Shown: positions 35,326 through 44,205 of the stretch, one piece after another | Layout: the number at the start of each line of letters is the position of its first letter | How positions within the stretch are numbered: the stretch's first letter is position 1 | Assembly: GCF_016711335.1 (NCBI RefSeq) | Contig: NZ_JADJTF010000001.1 | Coordinates: 744,001-808,000 of the forward strand | Reading direction: 5' to 3' | DNA: 64,000 bases | Source of the DNA: Thiofilum sp. | GTDB taxonomy: Bacteria; Pseudomonadota; Gammaproteobacteria; Thiotrichales; Thiotrichaceae | The notes under the pieces: model-generated | The model's database searches: none | What the model saw: the letters and a program-made list of their open reading frames with translations, nothing else | Told to the model about the DNA's origin: nothing | Made by a program: the position numbers and the translations under genes

Positions 35326-36549
35326 ATGGCGACTCACACTAATCAAAAACCACCCGAACCGCGCGTCTTTGCTTGGGAAGGTACGAATAAAAATGGAGTT
35401 AAAATCAAGGGTGAAAGCCCGGCGCTCAATGCTAACTTATTGCGAGCTAACCTACGTCGTCAGGGCATTAATCCATTACGGATTTATAAAAAGCCAGTTC
35501 CACTGATTCCACCTAGCATCAAGTCTATTCATATTACTCAATTTGCTAGACAAATGACGACTATGATGAGTTCGGGTGTGCCTATGGTACAAGCGCTAGA
35601 AATGGTAGCGAATAGCGGCGATAATGCGGCCATGGCTAATTTAATCAAAAACATTAAGCGCGATGTCGAAGGTGGCTCTAATTTTGGGGTGGCTTTAAGT
35701 CATCACCCTAAATATTTTGATCCCTTATTTGTCAACTTAGTAAAAGCAGGTGAGCAAGCAGGTACATTAGAGAACATGCTAAATAAGGTGGCGCTTTATA
35801 AAGAAAAGACTGAAAGCACCAAAGCTAAAGTCAAAAAAGCGTTAATGTATCCTATTATTGTGATCATAGCCGCTATTATTGTCACTGCTATTATGTTGAT
35901 TTTTGTTATTCCTCAGTTTAAAGAAATTTTTTCGGGTTTTGGTGCTGAGTTGCCTGCTTTTACTTTATGGGTTATTAGTTTATCAGAGTGGTTACAGGCT
36001 AATTGGTATTTACCTCTTGGTGGTATTATATTATTAGTCTATGGTTTTATTGAAATGAAACGACGCTCCCCTACGTTTGCCGATGGAGTAGATCGCTTGT
36101 TTTTGAGGCTACCTATTATCGGTAATATTTTAAACCTCTCTGCCATTGCGCGTTATTGCCGTACCTCCTCTACCATGTTTGCAGCGGGTGTTCCTGTAGT
36201 AGAGGCGATGGATGCGGTATCAGGAGCTACAGGTAATGCGGTTTATCGTGATGCGACCTTAAAAATTAAAGATGATACGGCCAAAGGGGTACAGCTCAAT
36301 ACCGCTATGCAAACTGCACAAGTATTTCCTAGTTTAGTATTACAGATGACACGGATTGGGGAAGAGTCGGGACGTTTAGAAGAAATGTTGGGTAAAGCGG
36401 CTGACTATTATGAGGAACAGGTAGATAATTTAGTTGACTCACTGGCTAAACAAATTGAACCCTTAATTATGGCAGTATTGGGGGTATTAGTGGGGGGATT
36501 AATTATTGCGATGTATCTACCTATTTTCCAATTAGGTTCGGCTATTTAA
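35326..36549 (+). CDS. pilC: Type IV pilus inner-membrane platform protein
   Basis: This platform protein organises pilus polymerisation above PilB. The 407 residues contain two T2SSF domains: FARQMTTMMSSGVPMVQALE (~68-87) and the matching second half YCRTSSTMFAAGVPVVEAMD. Three membrane helices are visible (~170-195, ~220-240, ~375-400). It ends FQLGSAI. The gap from the ligase gene is 126 bases and AT-rich, and it may hold a separate promoter. Confidence 0.96.
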   Translation: MATHTNQKPPEPRVFAWEGTNKNGVKIKGESPALNANLLRANLRRQGINPLRIYKKPVPLIPPSIKSIHITQFARQMTTMMSSGVPMVQALEMVANSGDNAAMANLIKNIKRDVEGGSNFGVALSHHPKYFDPLFVNLVKAGEQAGTLENMLNKVALYKEKTESTKAKVKKALMYPIIVIIAAIIVTAIMLIFVIPQFKEIFSGFGAELPAFTLWVISLSEWLQANWYLPLGGIILLVYGFIEMKRRSPTFADGVDRLFLRLPIIGNILNLSAIARYCRTSSTMFAAGVPVVEAMDAVSGATGNAVYRDATLKIKDDTAKGVQLNTAMQTAQVFPSLVLQMTRIGEESGRLEEMLGKAADYYEEQVDNLVDSLAKQIEPLIMAVLGVLVGGLIIAMYLPIFQLGSAI

Positions 36550-36592
36550 ATTATAATAAATTTATTAAATTTAGGCTTGCATAGGATAGGGA

Positions 36593-37465
36593 ATGGATTT
36601 TATTACTTTAATAAGTACTAATAACACTTGGTTATTATTTACGGTAGGGCTATGCTCCCTATTGGTTGGTAGCTTTTTGAATGTGGTAATTTATCGCCTA
36701 CCTATTATTTTAGAACGGCAATGGAAAGCCGAGTGTATGGCTTTAACCAGTCACGTATCTGAACCTTTAGCTGAAACGCCCTTCAATTTAGTCGTACCCC
36801 GCTCTCAATGCCCCACCTGTGGTCATGCGATTAGTGCTTGGGAAAATATTCCCATTCTAAGCTACCTAGTATTAAAAGGACGTTGCATTAGTTGTAAAAC
36901 ACCTATTTCTATGCAGTACCCCTTAATTGAAGCTATCACTGCTTTATTAAGTATCCTAGCCGCGTGGAAATTAGGTTATTCAACCCAGCTATTAGTTTTT
37001 TTGCCTTTTACTTGGACATTGATTGCCTTATTCATGATCGATGCCAAAACTATGCTATTGCCTGATCATCTGACTTTACCTTTATTATGGGCGGGGCTGA
37101 TGGTTAACTACTATGGCGTTTTTACTGACCTGCATAGTAGTGTGATGGGTGCTGCCATAGGTTATCTATCTGTATGGAGTATCTTCTGGATGTTTAAGCT
37201 GTTGACTGGCAAAGAAGGTATGGGCTATGGCGATTTTAAATTATTAGCCGCTTTAGGTGCTTGGGGGGGGTGGGCAATTTTACCCTTTGTGATTTTTGGC
37301 GCTTCAGCTTTTGGGGCTTTATTTGGTCTTACTTGGATGGCACTTAAAGGGCAACAAACCAGCACACCACTGCCCTTTGGACCTTGGCTCGTGGCGGCTG
37401 GATGGGTAGCCGTCTTATGGCAACCCGTCATTACTCAACTCACATTAGGCTATATCTTCCCTTAG
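36593..37465 (+). CDS. pilD: Prepilin peptidase / N-methyltransferase
   Basis: An inner-membrane aspartyl protease that cleaves and methylates type IV pilins. The 290 residues contain the N-terminal GSFLNVVIYRLP, the two zinc CxxC pairs (CPTCGHAIS, CISCKTPIS), and the catalytic aspartates in MIDAKTMLLPD and GMGYGDFKLLA. It lies 43 bases after pilC. The usual downstream coaE is absent; instead the stop overlaps a converging gene. Confidence 0.96.
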   Translation: MDFITLISTNNTWLLFTVGLCSLLVGSFLNVVIYRLPIILERQWKAECMALTSHVSEPLAETPFNLVVPRSQCPTCGHAISAWENIPILSYLVLKGRCISCKTPISMQYPLIEAITALLSILAAWKLGYSTQLLVFLPFTWTLIALFMIDAKTMLLPDHLTLPLLWAGLMVNYYGVFTDLHSSVMGAAIGYLSVWSIFWMFKLLTGKEGMGYGDFKLLAALGAWGGWAILPFVIFGASAFGALFGLTWMALKGQQTSTPLPFGPWLVAAGWVAVLWQPVITQLTLGYIFP

Positions 37466-37974
37466 TTCAGCGGTAAATCACGCCAAAAAGGTAGAGCACG
37501 CTCTGTGGGGCGTTTATTACTCGTAGCTACCACTACTGTTCTATGCGGAGCCGTAAAGCGTCGCACGGTGGCTTTAGGGGCTACTCTAGTCACCACTACT
37601 GTTTTAGGAACAAATTTAGGGGCTACTCTAGTCACCACCACTGTTTTAGGAACAAATTTAGGTGAAATATGCGTCACTTTTACTGTTTGCGGTCTAGGCT
37701 TAGGTGCTGCTTTAACAACCACTGCTGCGGGTTTCAGACGTGATACGGTCTGAGACGGTTTTGCAGGCATTAAATCAATACTCTCCGGCTTTTGGCGTGC
37801 TTTGACGTGACTTGCCCATTTTGCTTTCATTTTGCCTAAGTAGGCGCTATTGGGCGGATTATCCATATAGTAGTCCTCTAAAATAGCTGCACGTTCCGCA
37901 GCCATGACTGAAGTACTCCAACTGGCTAATACAACGCATACTGCTGCTATTACATGAGTGGGGGTTAAGCTCAT
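37462..37974 (-). CDS. Secreted basic protein with internal tandem repeat, unknown function
   Basis: A 170-residue protein with a signal peptide (cleavage likely after SVMAA). A short conserved-looking part (AAILEDYYMDNPPNSAYLGK) is followed by a highly basic, Val/Pro/Thr-rich low-complexity region in which a 14-residue unit, VPKTVVVTRVAPKF, repeats. It is probably periplasmic or cell-surface. I do not recognise the family. Its stop overlaps the pilD stop by 4 bases from the other strand. Confidence 0.6.
   Translation of the reverse strand: MSLTPTHVIAAVCVVLASWSTSVMAAERAAILEDYYMDNPPNSAYLGKMKAKWASHVKARQKPESIDLMPAKPSQTVSRLKPAAVVVKAAPKPRPQTVKVTHISPKFVPKTVVVTRVAPKFVPKTVVVTRVAPKATVRRFTAPHRTVVVATSNKRPTERALPFWRDLPLN
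37577..37660. repeat. Two-copy 42-bp tandem repeat inside a coding region
   Basis: The 42-base unit at 37577-37618 recurs at 37619-37660 with one difference (CACTACT versus CACCACT). It keeps the frame and encodes the 14-residue repeat of the secreted basic protein. Near identity suggests recent duplication or slippage. Confidence 0.85.
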
Positions 37975-38169
37975 GACATCATCCTTACATTCAATTACAC
38001 AACACTAATCTCTAATTGATAGCACACCCTAGGTAAGAACTCACTGTATCTAGTGGATTTATTAATCAAGACTGATAAATTTAATGCAAATCTATGGAGT
38101 ACTTTGCTAACTAGCGAGTAAATCCTGTTAAAATCTCCGCATTACTTATTAGTTAGCCACGAGTCCGCG

Positions 38170-38919
38170 ATGGATAAGCAAGATACTACTCACTTCGGTT
38201 TTCAACAGGTTCCTGTCGCTGAAAAAGCGCAAAAAGTTGCGGGGGTTTTTCATTCGGTTGCCGATAAATATGATGTGATGAATGATGTTATGTCACTCGG
38301 TATCCACCGTTTATGGAAACGCATCACTATTGACGAGGCAGGTGCACGTAAAGGGCAGAAAGTACTGGATTTAGCCGGTGGTACTGGCGATTTAGCCGCT
38401 AAATTTGCCCAAATTGTCGGTGATACAGGTGAAGTTATTCTGTCAGACATTAATGCTTCTATGCTGGCTAATGGTAAGCGTCGCCTCATCGATAGGGGTT
38501 TAGGGGGCAATGTTAAATTTGTGCAGGCGAATGCCGAATGCCTACCTTTTGTAGATAATCACTTTGATATTATTACGATTGCCTTTGGTTTACGTAATGT
38601 GACCGATAAAGATGCAGCCCTACGCTCTATGTTGCGTGTTTTAAAACCCGGCGGACGCTTATTAGTGTTGGAGTTTTCTAAGCCTGTTCTCCCCGGTCTA
38701 GCGCCGATTTATGATCAATACTCCTTTAAAATACTGCCTTTAATGGGCAAATTAATCGCTAATGATTCAGCAAGCTATCAATATTTAGCCGAATCTATTC
38801 GGATGCACCCTGATCAAGAAACGCTCAAAGGCATGATGGAAACCGCAGGATTTGAACGCGTGACTTACCGCAATATGACAGGGGGCGTAGTAGCACTGCA
38901 TAAGGGCTTTAAGCTGTAG
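38170..38919 (+). CDS. ubiE: Ubiquinone/menaquinone methyltransferase
   Basis: A SAM-dependent C-methyltransferase of quinone synthesis. The 249 residues contain VADKYDVMNDVMSLGIHRLW, the SAM motif LDLAGGTGDLA and FGLRNVTDKDAALRSMLRVL, all characteristic of UbiE. The gene stands alone, about 60 bases before fabI. A separate ubiD is found in the same window. Confidence 0.97.
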   Translation: MDKQDTTHFGFQQVPVAEKAQKVAGVFHSVADKYDVMNDVMSLGIHRLWKRITIDEAGARKGQKVLDLAGGTGDLAAKFAQIVGDTGEVILSDINASMLANGKRRLIDRGLGGNVKFVQANAECLPFVDNHFDIITIAFGLRNVTDKDAALRSMLRVLKPGGRLLVLEFSKPVLPGLAPIYDQYSFKILPLMGKLIANDSASYQYLAESIRMHPDQETLKGMMETAGFERVTYRNMTGGVVALHKGFKL

Positions 38920-38981
38920 TTGCTGCATAAACTCGTTATACTGTGGTGTTTTAGGCATTGAGAGAATTTTAAGGAGTAGGT

Positions 38982-39773
38982 ATGGGCTTTTTAGCAGGTA
39001 AGCGAGCACTCATCACGGGTATTGCAAGTGATCGTTCCATTGCATACGGGATTGCACAAGCGATGCACCGCGAGGGCGCTGAGCTAGCATTTACTTATCA
39101 AAACGACAAACTTAAAAGCCGCGTGGAAAAAACCGCTGCTGAATTAGGTTCCAGCATAGTACTACCCTGCGATGTGGCTACTGATGAGCAAATTGCCGCA
39201 ACTTTCGAGCAATTAAAACAGCATTGGGATGGTTTAGATATTGTAGTGCATGCGATTGCCTATGCGCCTAAAGAGCAACTAGAAGGCAGTATTGTTGATA
39301 ATACCACTAAAGAAGGCTCTAATATTGCTCATGATATTAGTGCCTATAGTTTCTTAGCGATGGCACGCTATGCAAAGCCTTTGATGGAAGGGCGTAATGG
39401 CTCATTATTAGCGCTCAGCTATTTGGGCGCGGTTGCCGCTATTCCTAATTACAATGTTATGGGGATGGCAAAAGCGAGTTTAGAGGCGGGAGTGCGCTTT
39501 ATGGCAGCCGATTTAGGGCCACAAGGGATTAGGGTCAATGCGATTTCAGCAGGCCCTATTCGCACTTTAGCCGCATCGGGTATTACAGGTTTCCGTAAAA
39601 TGCTGGATCACTTTGCTAAAAACACACCCTTACGCCGCAATGTCACGATTGAAGAAGTGGGTAATGTAGCTGCATTTTTATGCTCTGATTTAGCATCAGG
39701 GGTAACAGGTGAGATTACTTATGTCGATGCAGGTTGGAATATTTTGGGGATGTCGGGATTAGAAACCGTTTAA
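38982..39773 (+). CDS. fabI: Enoyl-[acyl-carrier-protein] reductase (NADH)
   Basis: This enzyme catalyses the last reduction in each round of fatty acid elongation. The 263 residues start MGFLAGKRALITGIASDRSI with the atypical cofactor loop of FabI. They contain the catalytic Tyr and Lys in YNVMGMAKASLE and the ISAGPIRTLAASGI loop where triclosan binds in related enzymes. GGAG precedes the ATG. A terminator follows immediately. Confidence 0.97.
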   Translation: MGFLAGKRALITGIASDRSIAYGIAQAMHREGAELAFTYQNDKLKSRVEKTAAELGSSIVLPCDVATDEQIAATFEQLKQHWDGLDIVVHAIAYAPKEQLEGSIVDNTTKEGSNIAHDISAYSFLAMARYAKPLMEGRNGSLLALSYLGAVAAIPNYNVMGMAKASLEAGVRFMAADLGPQGIRVNAISAGPIRTLAASGITGFRKMLDHFAKNTPLRRNVTIEEVGNVAAFLCSDLASGVTGEITYVDAGWNILGMSGLETV

Positions 39774-39780
39774 ATTAAAA

Positions 39781-39819
39781 TTGGTAGAGGTGTAGTACAC
39801 ACCTACTACCAACTTTTTT
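39781..39819 (+). terminator. Rho-independent terminator after fabI
   Basis: TTGGTAGAGGTGT pairs with ACACCTACTACCAA (one bulged base), and CTTTTTT follows. It is 8 bases after the fabI stop. Confidence 0.88.
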
Positions 39820-40021
39820 ATAAGATAATATTAATCGCATGACTTCTAGCGACCAACACAGTTCTATCCTCTCTAAACCGAGAATGACAAGCCCGACAAA
39901 TATAGTGCTTTTGCCTAGAAAACAACTTCGTTAAGGTAGAACGCCTGATACGCATAATCAATGTACAATGACATTGTGGACAGCATAAGGACTGACCGCT
40001 TAATCCATTAATACGGTTCAT
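39818..40021 (-). CDS. Small zinc-ribbon-like protein, unknown function
   Basis: A possible 67-residue protein starting MNRINGLSGQSLCCPQCHC, with a second pair in YICRACHSRF. The two CxxC pairs about 30 residues apart suggest a zinc ribbon, and the basic spacing region resembles small DNA- or RNA-binding ribbons. A GTG at 40048 would add nine residues. It has no clear ribosome site, and its stop lies in the fabI terminator, so it may not be expressed. Confidence 0.45.
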   Translation of the reverse strand: MNRINGLSGQSLCCPQCHCTLIMRIRRSTLTKLFSRQKHYICRACHSRFREDRTVLVARSHAINIIL

Positions 40022-40249
40022 TTTGAAACACTCGCAACACTCACCCACAATTAGAGATGGGCTAATCCTAGCGCTTACCTGATTAAAAATAAACCTATTT
40101 AAAAATAAATAAATCTTAACTGACTAACCTAGAAAGCCAAGAGCAGTAAAATCTACCTAATAGGGGTTCACTAATTTTTTCTTACAACTATCTGCATCTG
40201 TATTATGAATAAAGATTGCTAAGTCTTACCTTACTAGGTAATTTAACTA

Positions 40250-40843
40250 ATGTCAGATGATGACTCGATGATCACGTCCATGGATAAAGAAAAGAAAACC
40301 TTAACCTTAAAACCAAAACTCGCTTTAAACACTGATGCTGATAGTGAAGCGAATGCTATTAAACGCCCTAGCAAACGACGAATTGTGCGTCGCGAGGATA
40401 TTGTTGCAGAAAAGCTAGCCACACCTCGCCTACCTAAGCGTAATGCTCCTGCCAAAAAGCCTATGAAAAGGCTCACACCAGCAGAGCAACAGGCTGTAGA
40501 TTTAACCGCACAATTAGCTAGTGTCTTTCCTATTTGGGCACAACACAAACCCTTAGCTATTGGTATTGAGGAAGCGTTGCAACAATATTTTGATCAGGCA
40601 CAAATTCCCGTATCTAAGCGCGTGTTGCATCGAGTGCTGTGGCATCACACTCATCAAAAAGAATACTTACAACAAGTTTTAATCGAAAATCAGCGTTACA
40701 GCTTAGATGGGCGTGCTAATGGTGAAATTAAAGCGTCTGAAAAAGAACATGCACAACGCACTTTGGATGAAATTGCAGTAGCACAAACTCCTAAACCACG
40801 CCCTCCCTCAAGACGCCCTCCAAGTACTCGCAATAAATATTAA
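40250..40843 (+). CDS. ProQ/FinO-domain RNA-binding protein
   Basis: A 197-residue putative RNA chaperone. A basic, low-complexity N-terminal arm (~1-75) leads into a ProQ/FinO domain: FPIWAQHKPLAIGIEEAL, a spacer, then KRVLHRVLWHHTHQKEYLQ and YSLDGRANGEIKASEKEHA. A Pro/Arg-rich tail follows. Such proteins bind structured sRNAs and mRNA 3' ends. It is a single gene with a hairpin downstream. Confidence 0.85.
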   Translation: MSDDDSMITSMDKEKKTLTLKPKLALNTDADSEANAIKRPSKRRIVRREDIVAEKLATPRLPKRNAPAKKPMKRLTPAEQQAVDLTAQLASVFPIWAQHKPLAIGIEEALQQYFDQAQIPVSKRVLHRVLWHHTHQKEYLQQVLIENQRYSLDGRANGEIKASEKEHAQRTLDEIAVAQTPKPRPPSRRPPSTRNKY

Positions 40844-40853
40844 AATCATAGTT

Positions 40854-40885
40854 GCAAGAGCTGAGGAACTCTTTTTAGCTCTTGC
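40854..40885 (+). terminator. Possible terminator after the ProQ-domain gene
   Basis: GCAAGAGCT pairs with AGCTCTTGC across a 14-base loop. A smaller inner hairpin ends in CTCTTTTT. Either could terminate; the T-run is inside the larger loop. Confidence 0.45.
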
Positions 40886-41066
40886 GGCTTTGCAGTAGGC
40901 TTAGCTATCTTCTGAGCCTTCTGCTCCGAAATGCTCGTATTGCCCCATCTAATACCTAAATTCTACCCCCAATCTGACTCCTGCTAGTGGGAATTATTCT
41001 TATTCATAATAATAACTTCACCTATTTACTCAGCTACTAATCATTAGTCTCCTGTGAGTTACCATC

Positions 41067-41687
41067 ATGAATAATATAAATTTCTCTATGCGCTACACTT
41101 TGCCTAGTTATCAATTTCCGTTGCTAACTAAGCCTATGTATACCCCCCCTATGTATACCAACTCCCAACCTAATTGGATGCCTAACCAAACTGGCTTTAA
41201 TAACCCATTAATAATTAATACATTAATCCAGATCCTACAACGTCTGATTGCCGCTATGAACACCTCAGGGCAAACTACGCCTACTACCCCGACTACACCT
41301 AGCAATAAAGCTACTATTTTAATTTCCTCTAATGTTCCGGGTATGTCGGAATATCATCGCCACACCGAACCGGGCAAACCCTCCCCCTTAGTGCGTCATA
41401 ATCAGGCTGAAGACTACAAAGAAATTCTCGTTCAAACACCTGTAGGACCGCGCATTGTGGCTAATCCAGGTCCACAAATCGTGGCAGATGCTAACCTCTC
41501 CAATAAGCTTAAACAATATTTTAATATTAATAGCTCAGTGCCCTTCACCACGACTATTTATGATAATGACCGCAGTGGAGCTATCTCGGTTAATGATCTG
41601 ATTTATATGAATGATAATGTCACTGGAGCACAGCTCAAGGAGCATTTACTCAGCGCTGCTGATGCCAAAGCGTTAGGCTTGAACTAA
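41067..41687 (+). CDS. Unknown protein with EF-hand-like calcium loop, paralog 1
   Basis: A 206-residue protein I cannot assign. It has no signal peptide. A Pro/Asn/Gln/Tyr-rich N-terminus leads to an amphipathic helix (LIQILQRLIAAMN), then a Thr-Pro linker (TTPTTPTTP), a middle region unique to this copy, and a C-terminal segment with a calcium-loop-like DNDRSGAISVNDL. The C-terminal segment and the helix match the next gene (FTTTIYDNDRSG against FSTTIKDMDKSG; LSAADAKAL against LTASDIQAL). Both genes share a CATC-ATG start context. Confidence 0.65.
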   Translation: MNNINFSMRYTLPSYQFPLLTKPMYTPPMYTNSQPNWMPNQTGFNNPLIINTLIQILQRLIAAMNTSGQTTPTTPTTPSNKATILISSNVPGMSEYHRHTEPGKPSPLVRHNQAEDYKEILVQTPVGPRIVANPGPQIVADANLSNKLKQYFNINSSVPFTTTIYDNDRSGAISVNDLIYMNDNVTGAQLKEHLLSAADAKALGLN

Positions 41688-41876
41688 CCATACCGATCTC
41701 CATCACTTGAGATGAGTACTCGTTCAATAACCTCCCCTAGGTTTAGAGAATTCATCTCTCTTTTAATCCTTAAAATCCGCCCTTGATCTGATAGTACTCT
41801 CTTTTTTAGAGCCACTGTTTACACTTTAAACTGGATCAGACTCATACTAAGCCTCACGCTTAGAGGAATGTACATC

Positions 41877-42680
41877 ATGAATATTAATAGATTACCTAAT
41901 ACATCCCAGCCCCCTAATACTCAAGCTCTAACTCCCCGTTATCCACCCATTAATAACCCCATTCATATGGGCACTAGCGGGATTAACTCGAATTATTTAT
42001 CACAGTTAATACAACTGATTCGCTTATTGATTAGTGCCTTACAAGGCATCAATCCTAACCCACCCATTACCCCCGAAACAGCACCTGCCTTACCTCTTAA
42101 TCAGAATCAGAAAGGTAACTTATTGGAGTTAATGGGATATAGTCGCAACGCGCCCTTTAGCACCACGATTAAGGATATGGATAAAAGTGGTTCTATTTCG
42201 CGGGGTGATGTTGCCATTATTAGTGGGGGTATTACGGGAGGTGAAATAGCACGCCGCACCCTAACGGCTTCTGACATACAAGCACTGAATAAAACCCCAA
42301 CCAATACCGGTCCACAAAACCTTCAAGCCAATCAGGCTAAATGGAATAGCTTAACCAGCCGTGGTAATTACGATTTTACTGTAATTAATAGTGGTTTTAG
42401 GATTGATGGCGGACGCCCAGTGAATATTAGTGTACGCAATGGCGCTATTACTAATGCTACCTATGCTGATACTGGCACAGCCGCTGCCGACTATTCGCGT
42501 GTCACCATGAACGACTTATTTAAGTCTATTCAGGACGCCTATAGCGGTAATGCGGAACGCGTAGATGTGACCTATGACGCCACTACCGGCGCTCCCTTAT
42601 CCATCTATATTGATGAAAGCTCTATGATAGCAGATGAAGAAACCGCCTACACGGTGAGTAATATTAAAATATTGCCTTAA
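41877..42680 (+). CDS. Unknown protein with EF-hand-like loop and DUF6174-like domain, paralog 2
   Basis: A 267-residue relative of the preceding gene. It shares the Pro/Asn-rich start, amphipathic helix (LIQLIRLLISALQ) and calcium-loop-like DMDKSGSISRGDV. It then carries an extra C-terminal domain of ~110 residues (WNSLTSRGNYDFTV, GGRPVNISVRNG, RVDVTYDATTGAPLSI) resembling DUF6174. I start at ATG 41877, as in the paralog; ATG 41868 is in frame with a closer AGAGGA. No signal peptide is seen, so location is unknown. Confidence 0.68.
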   Translation: MNINRLPNTSQPPNTQALTPRYPPINNPIHMGTSGINSNYLSQLIQLIRLLISALQGINPNPPITPETAPALPLNQNQKGNLLELMGYSRNAPFSTTIKDMDKSGSISRGDVAIISGGITGGEIARRTLTASDIQALNKTPTNTGPQNLQANQAKWNSLTSRGNYDFTVINSGFRIDGGRPVNISVRNGAITNATYADTGTAAADYSRVTMNDLFKSIQDAYSGNAERVDVTYDATTGAPLSIYIDESSMIADEETAYTVSNIKILP

Positions 42681-42700
42681 TTAGGTTAAGCTTGCCTACA

Positions 42701-42725
42701 AGGTGAGAGCCATAAACTCTCACCT
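42701..42725. terminator. Bidirectional terminator-like hairpin
   Basis: A perfect 9-bp stem (AGGTGAGAG with CTCTCACCT) with a 7-base loop lies between the converging paralog-2 and puuA genes. The T-richness after it is weak on both sides. Confidence 0.6.
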
Positions 42726-42739
42726 CATTTGCTGTTAGA

Positions 42740-44077
42740 TCATACATTTAGCAATAAATACTCCCGCTCCCATGAGCTGATTACTTGGAAGAATGCTTCA
42801 TATTCCATACGTTTTACCTTGCAATAGACTTCTACAAAGCGCTCGCCTAGTAACTCTACTACAGGCTCACAACTCTCTAATGCCACTAATGAATCTCGCA
42901 AATCTCGTGGTACACCAAACGGTAAGTTATACGCACTGGTTTCCATAGGCGCTGTGGGCTGTAGCTGTTGGCGGATACCTAATAAACCACAAGCAAAGGA
43001 CGCTGCAAACATTAGATAAGGGTTTACATCGGCGCCACTTAAACGATTTTCTACCCGACGATTACTAGGATCAGAATGAGGCACGCGCAATCCCACCGTG
43101 CGATTATCATAACCCCATGCCGTATTAATAGGTGCAGCATTAAAGCGTGCAATGCGTCGATAACTATTCACATTAGGGGCTAAAATCGCCATAACAGACG
43201 GCAAATACTTTTGTTGTCCCGCAATAAACTGTAAAAAACGTTCACTGACTGAACCGTCAGGATTAGAAAAAATATTTAAACCCGTATGGGCATCGACAAT
43301 ACTCTGATGCACATGCATGGCACTCCCTGGCTCATTTTGCAACGGTTTAGCCATAAAAGTAGCATACATATTGTGACGTAATGCTGCTTCGCGCATGGTG
43401 CGCTTAAACACAAAGACTTGATCGGCTAGGCTTAAGGGGTCGCCATGCACAAAATTAAACTCCATTTGTCCCGCCCCTGCCTCATGAATCAGAGTATCAA
43501 TGTCTAATTCCTGAGCCTCACAATAGTCATAGACATCTTCAAATAGCGGATCAAATTGATTGACTGCATCGATACTATACGCCTGACGCCCAATTTCTTT
43601 ACGCCCTGAGCGTCCAATAGGGGGTTCTAACGGGTAATCAGGATCAGTATTGATTTTGGTAATATAAAACTCAGCTTCAGGCGCAATAATGGGCTTTAGA
43701 CCTAATGAATCGTATTCTTTTAAAATACGTTTTAATACATTACGCGGTGCTAGGGCGCTGGGTGTTCCATCCGCCAAGGTACAATCATGAATGACTTGTG
43801 CGGTCGGTTGTGGTGCCCAAGGTAATAAACGCGCCGTCGTTGGATCAGGAATAGCAATCATATCCACTTCTAACGCATCATGATCATCGTCTCCAACCGC
43901 CCAATCTCCCGTCACAGTTTGCATGAACATGGTTTCCGGCATCCGCATGCCTTCATCTTTGTAAAACTTCGCTGCTGGAATAATTTTACCACGCGCATTG
44001 CCGGTAATATCAGGAATCAGACACTCCACTTCCGTTATTTGATGCTTATGCATCCACTTTTCTAGCTCGCTGTTCAT
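42740..44077 (-). CDS. puuA: Glutamine synthetase family protein (gamma-glutamylputrescine synthetase-like)
   Basis: A 445-residue ATP-dependent ligase of the GS family without the adenylylation loop, which fits amine-specific gamma-glutamyl ligases such as PuuA. ITKINTDPDYP follows the Glu of APEAEFYI, HEAGAGQMEFNF holds the metal ligands, and NAAPINTAWGYDNRTVGLRVP the ammonium/amine side. The neighbour across the divergent gap is a PuuB-like oxidase, so a putrescine or polyamine route is likely. The exact amine is inferred. Confidence 0.85.
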   Translation of the reverse strand: MNSELEKWMHKHQITEVECLIPDITGNARGKIIPAAKFYKDEGMRMPETMFMQTVTGDWAVGDDDHDALEVDMIAIPDPTTARLLPWAPQPTAQVIHDCTLADGTPSALAPRNVLKRILKEYDSLGLKPIIAPEAEFYITKINTDPDYPLEPPIGRSGRKEIGRQAYSIDAVNQFDPLFEDVYDYCEAQELDIDTLIHEAGAGQMEFNFVHGDPLSLADQVFVFKRTMREAALRHNMYATFMAKPLQNEPGSAMHVHQSIVDAHTGLNIFSNPDGSVSERFLQFIAGQQKYLPSVMAILAPNVNSYRRIARFNAAPINTAWGYDNRTVGLRVPHSDPSNRRVENRLSGADVNPYLMFAASFACGLLGIRQQLQPTAPMETSAYNLPFGVPRDLRDSLVALESCEPVVELLGERFVEVYCKVKRMEYEAFFQVISSWEREYLLLNV

Positions 44078-44205
44078 GTCCTATCCTCCTACATATTTTG
44101 ATATAAATTCGATAGATAATGGACTGAGATTACTTTACCACTTGAACCTATTTATAAATAGCTAGCACAATATAAAAATGTGATCACAAAACTAGGTCGT
44201 TTACT

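Noticed and set aside
37577..37660. Direct repeats that might be a CRISPR array
   Set aside because: Only two units, directly abutting with no spacers, and in frame inside a coding region.
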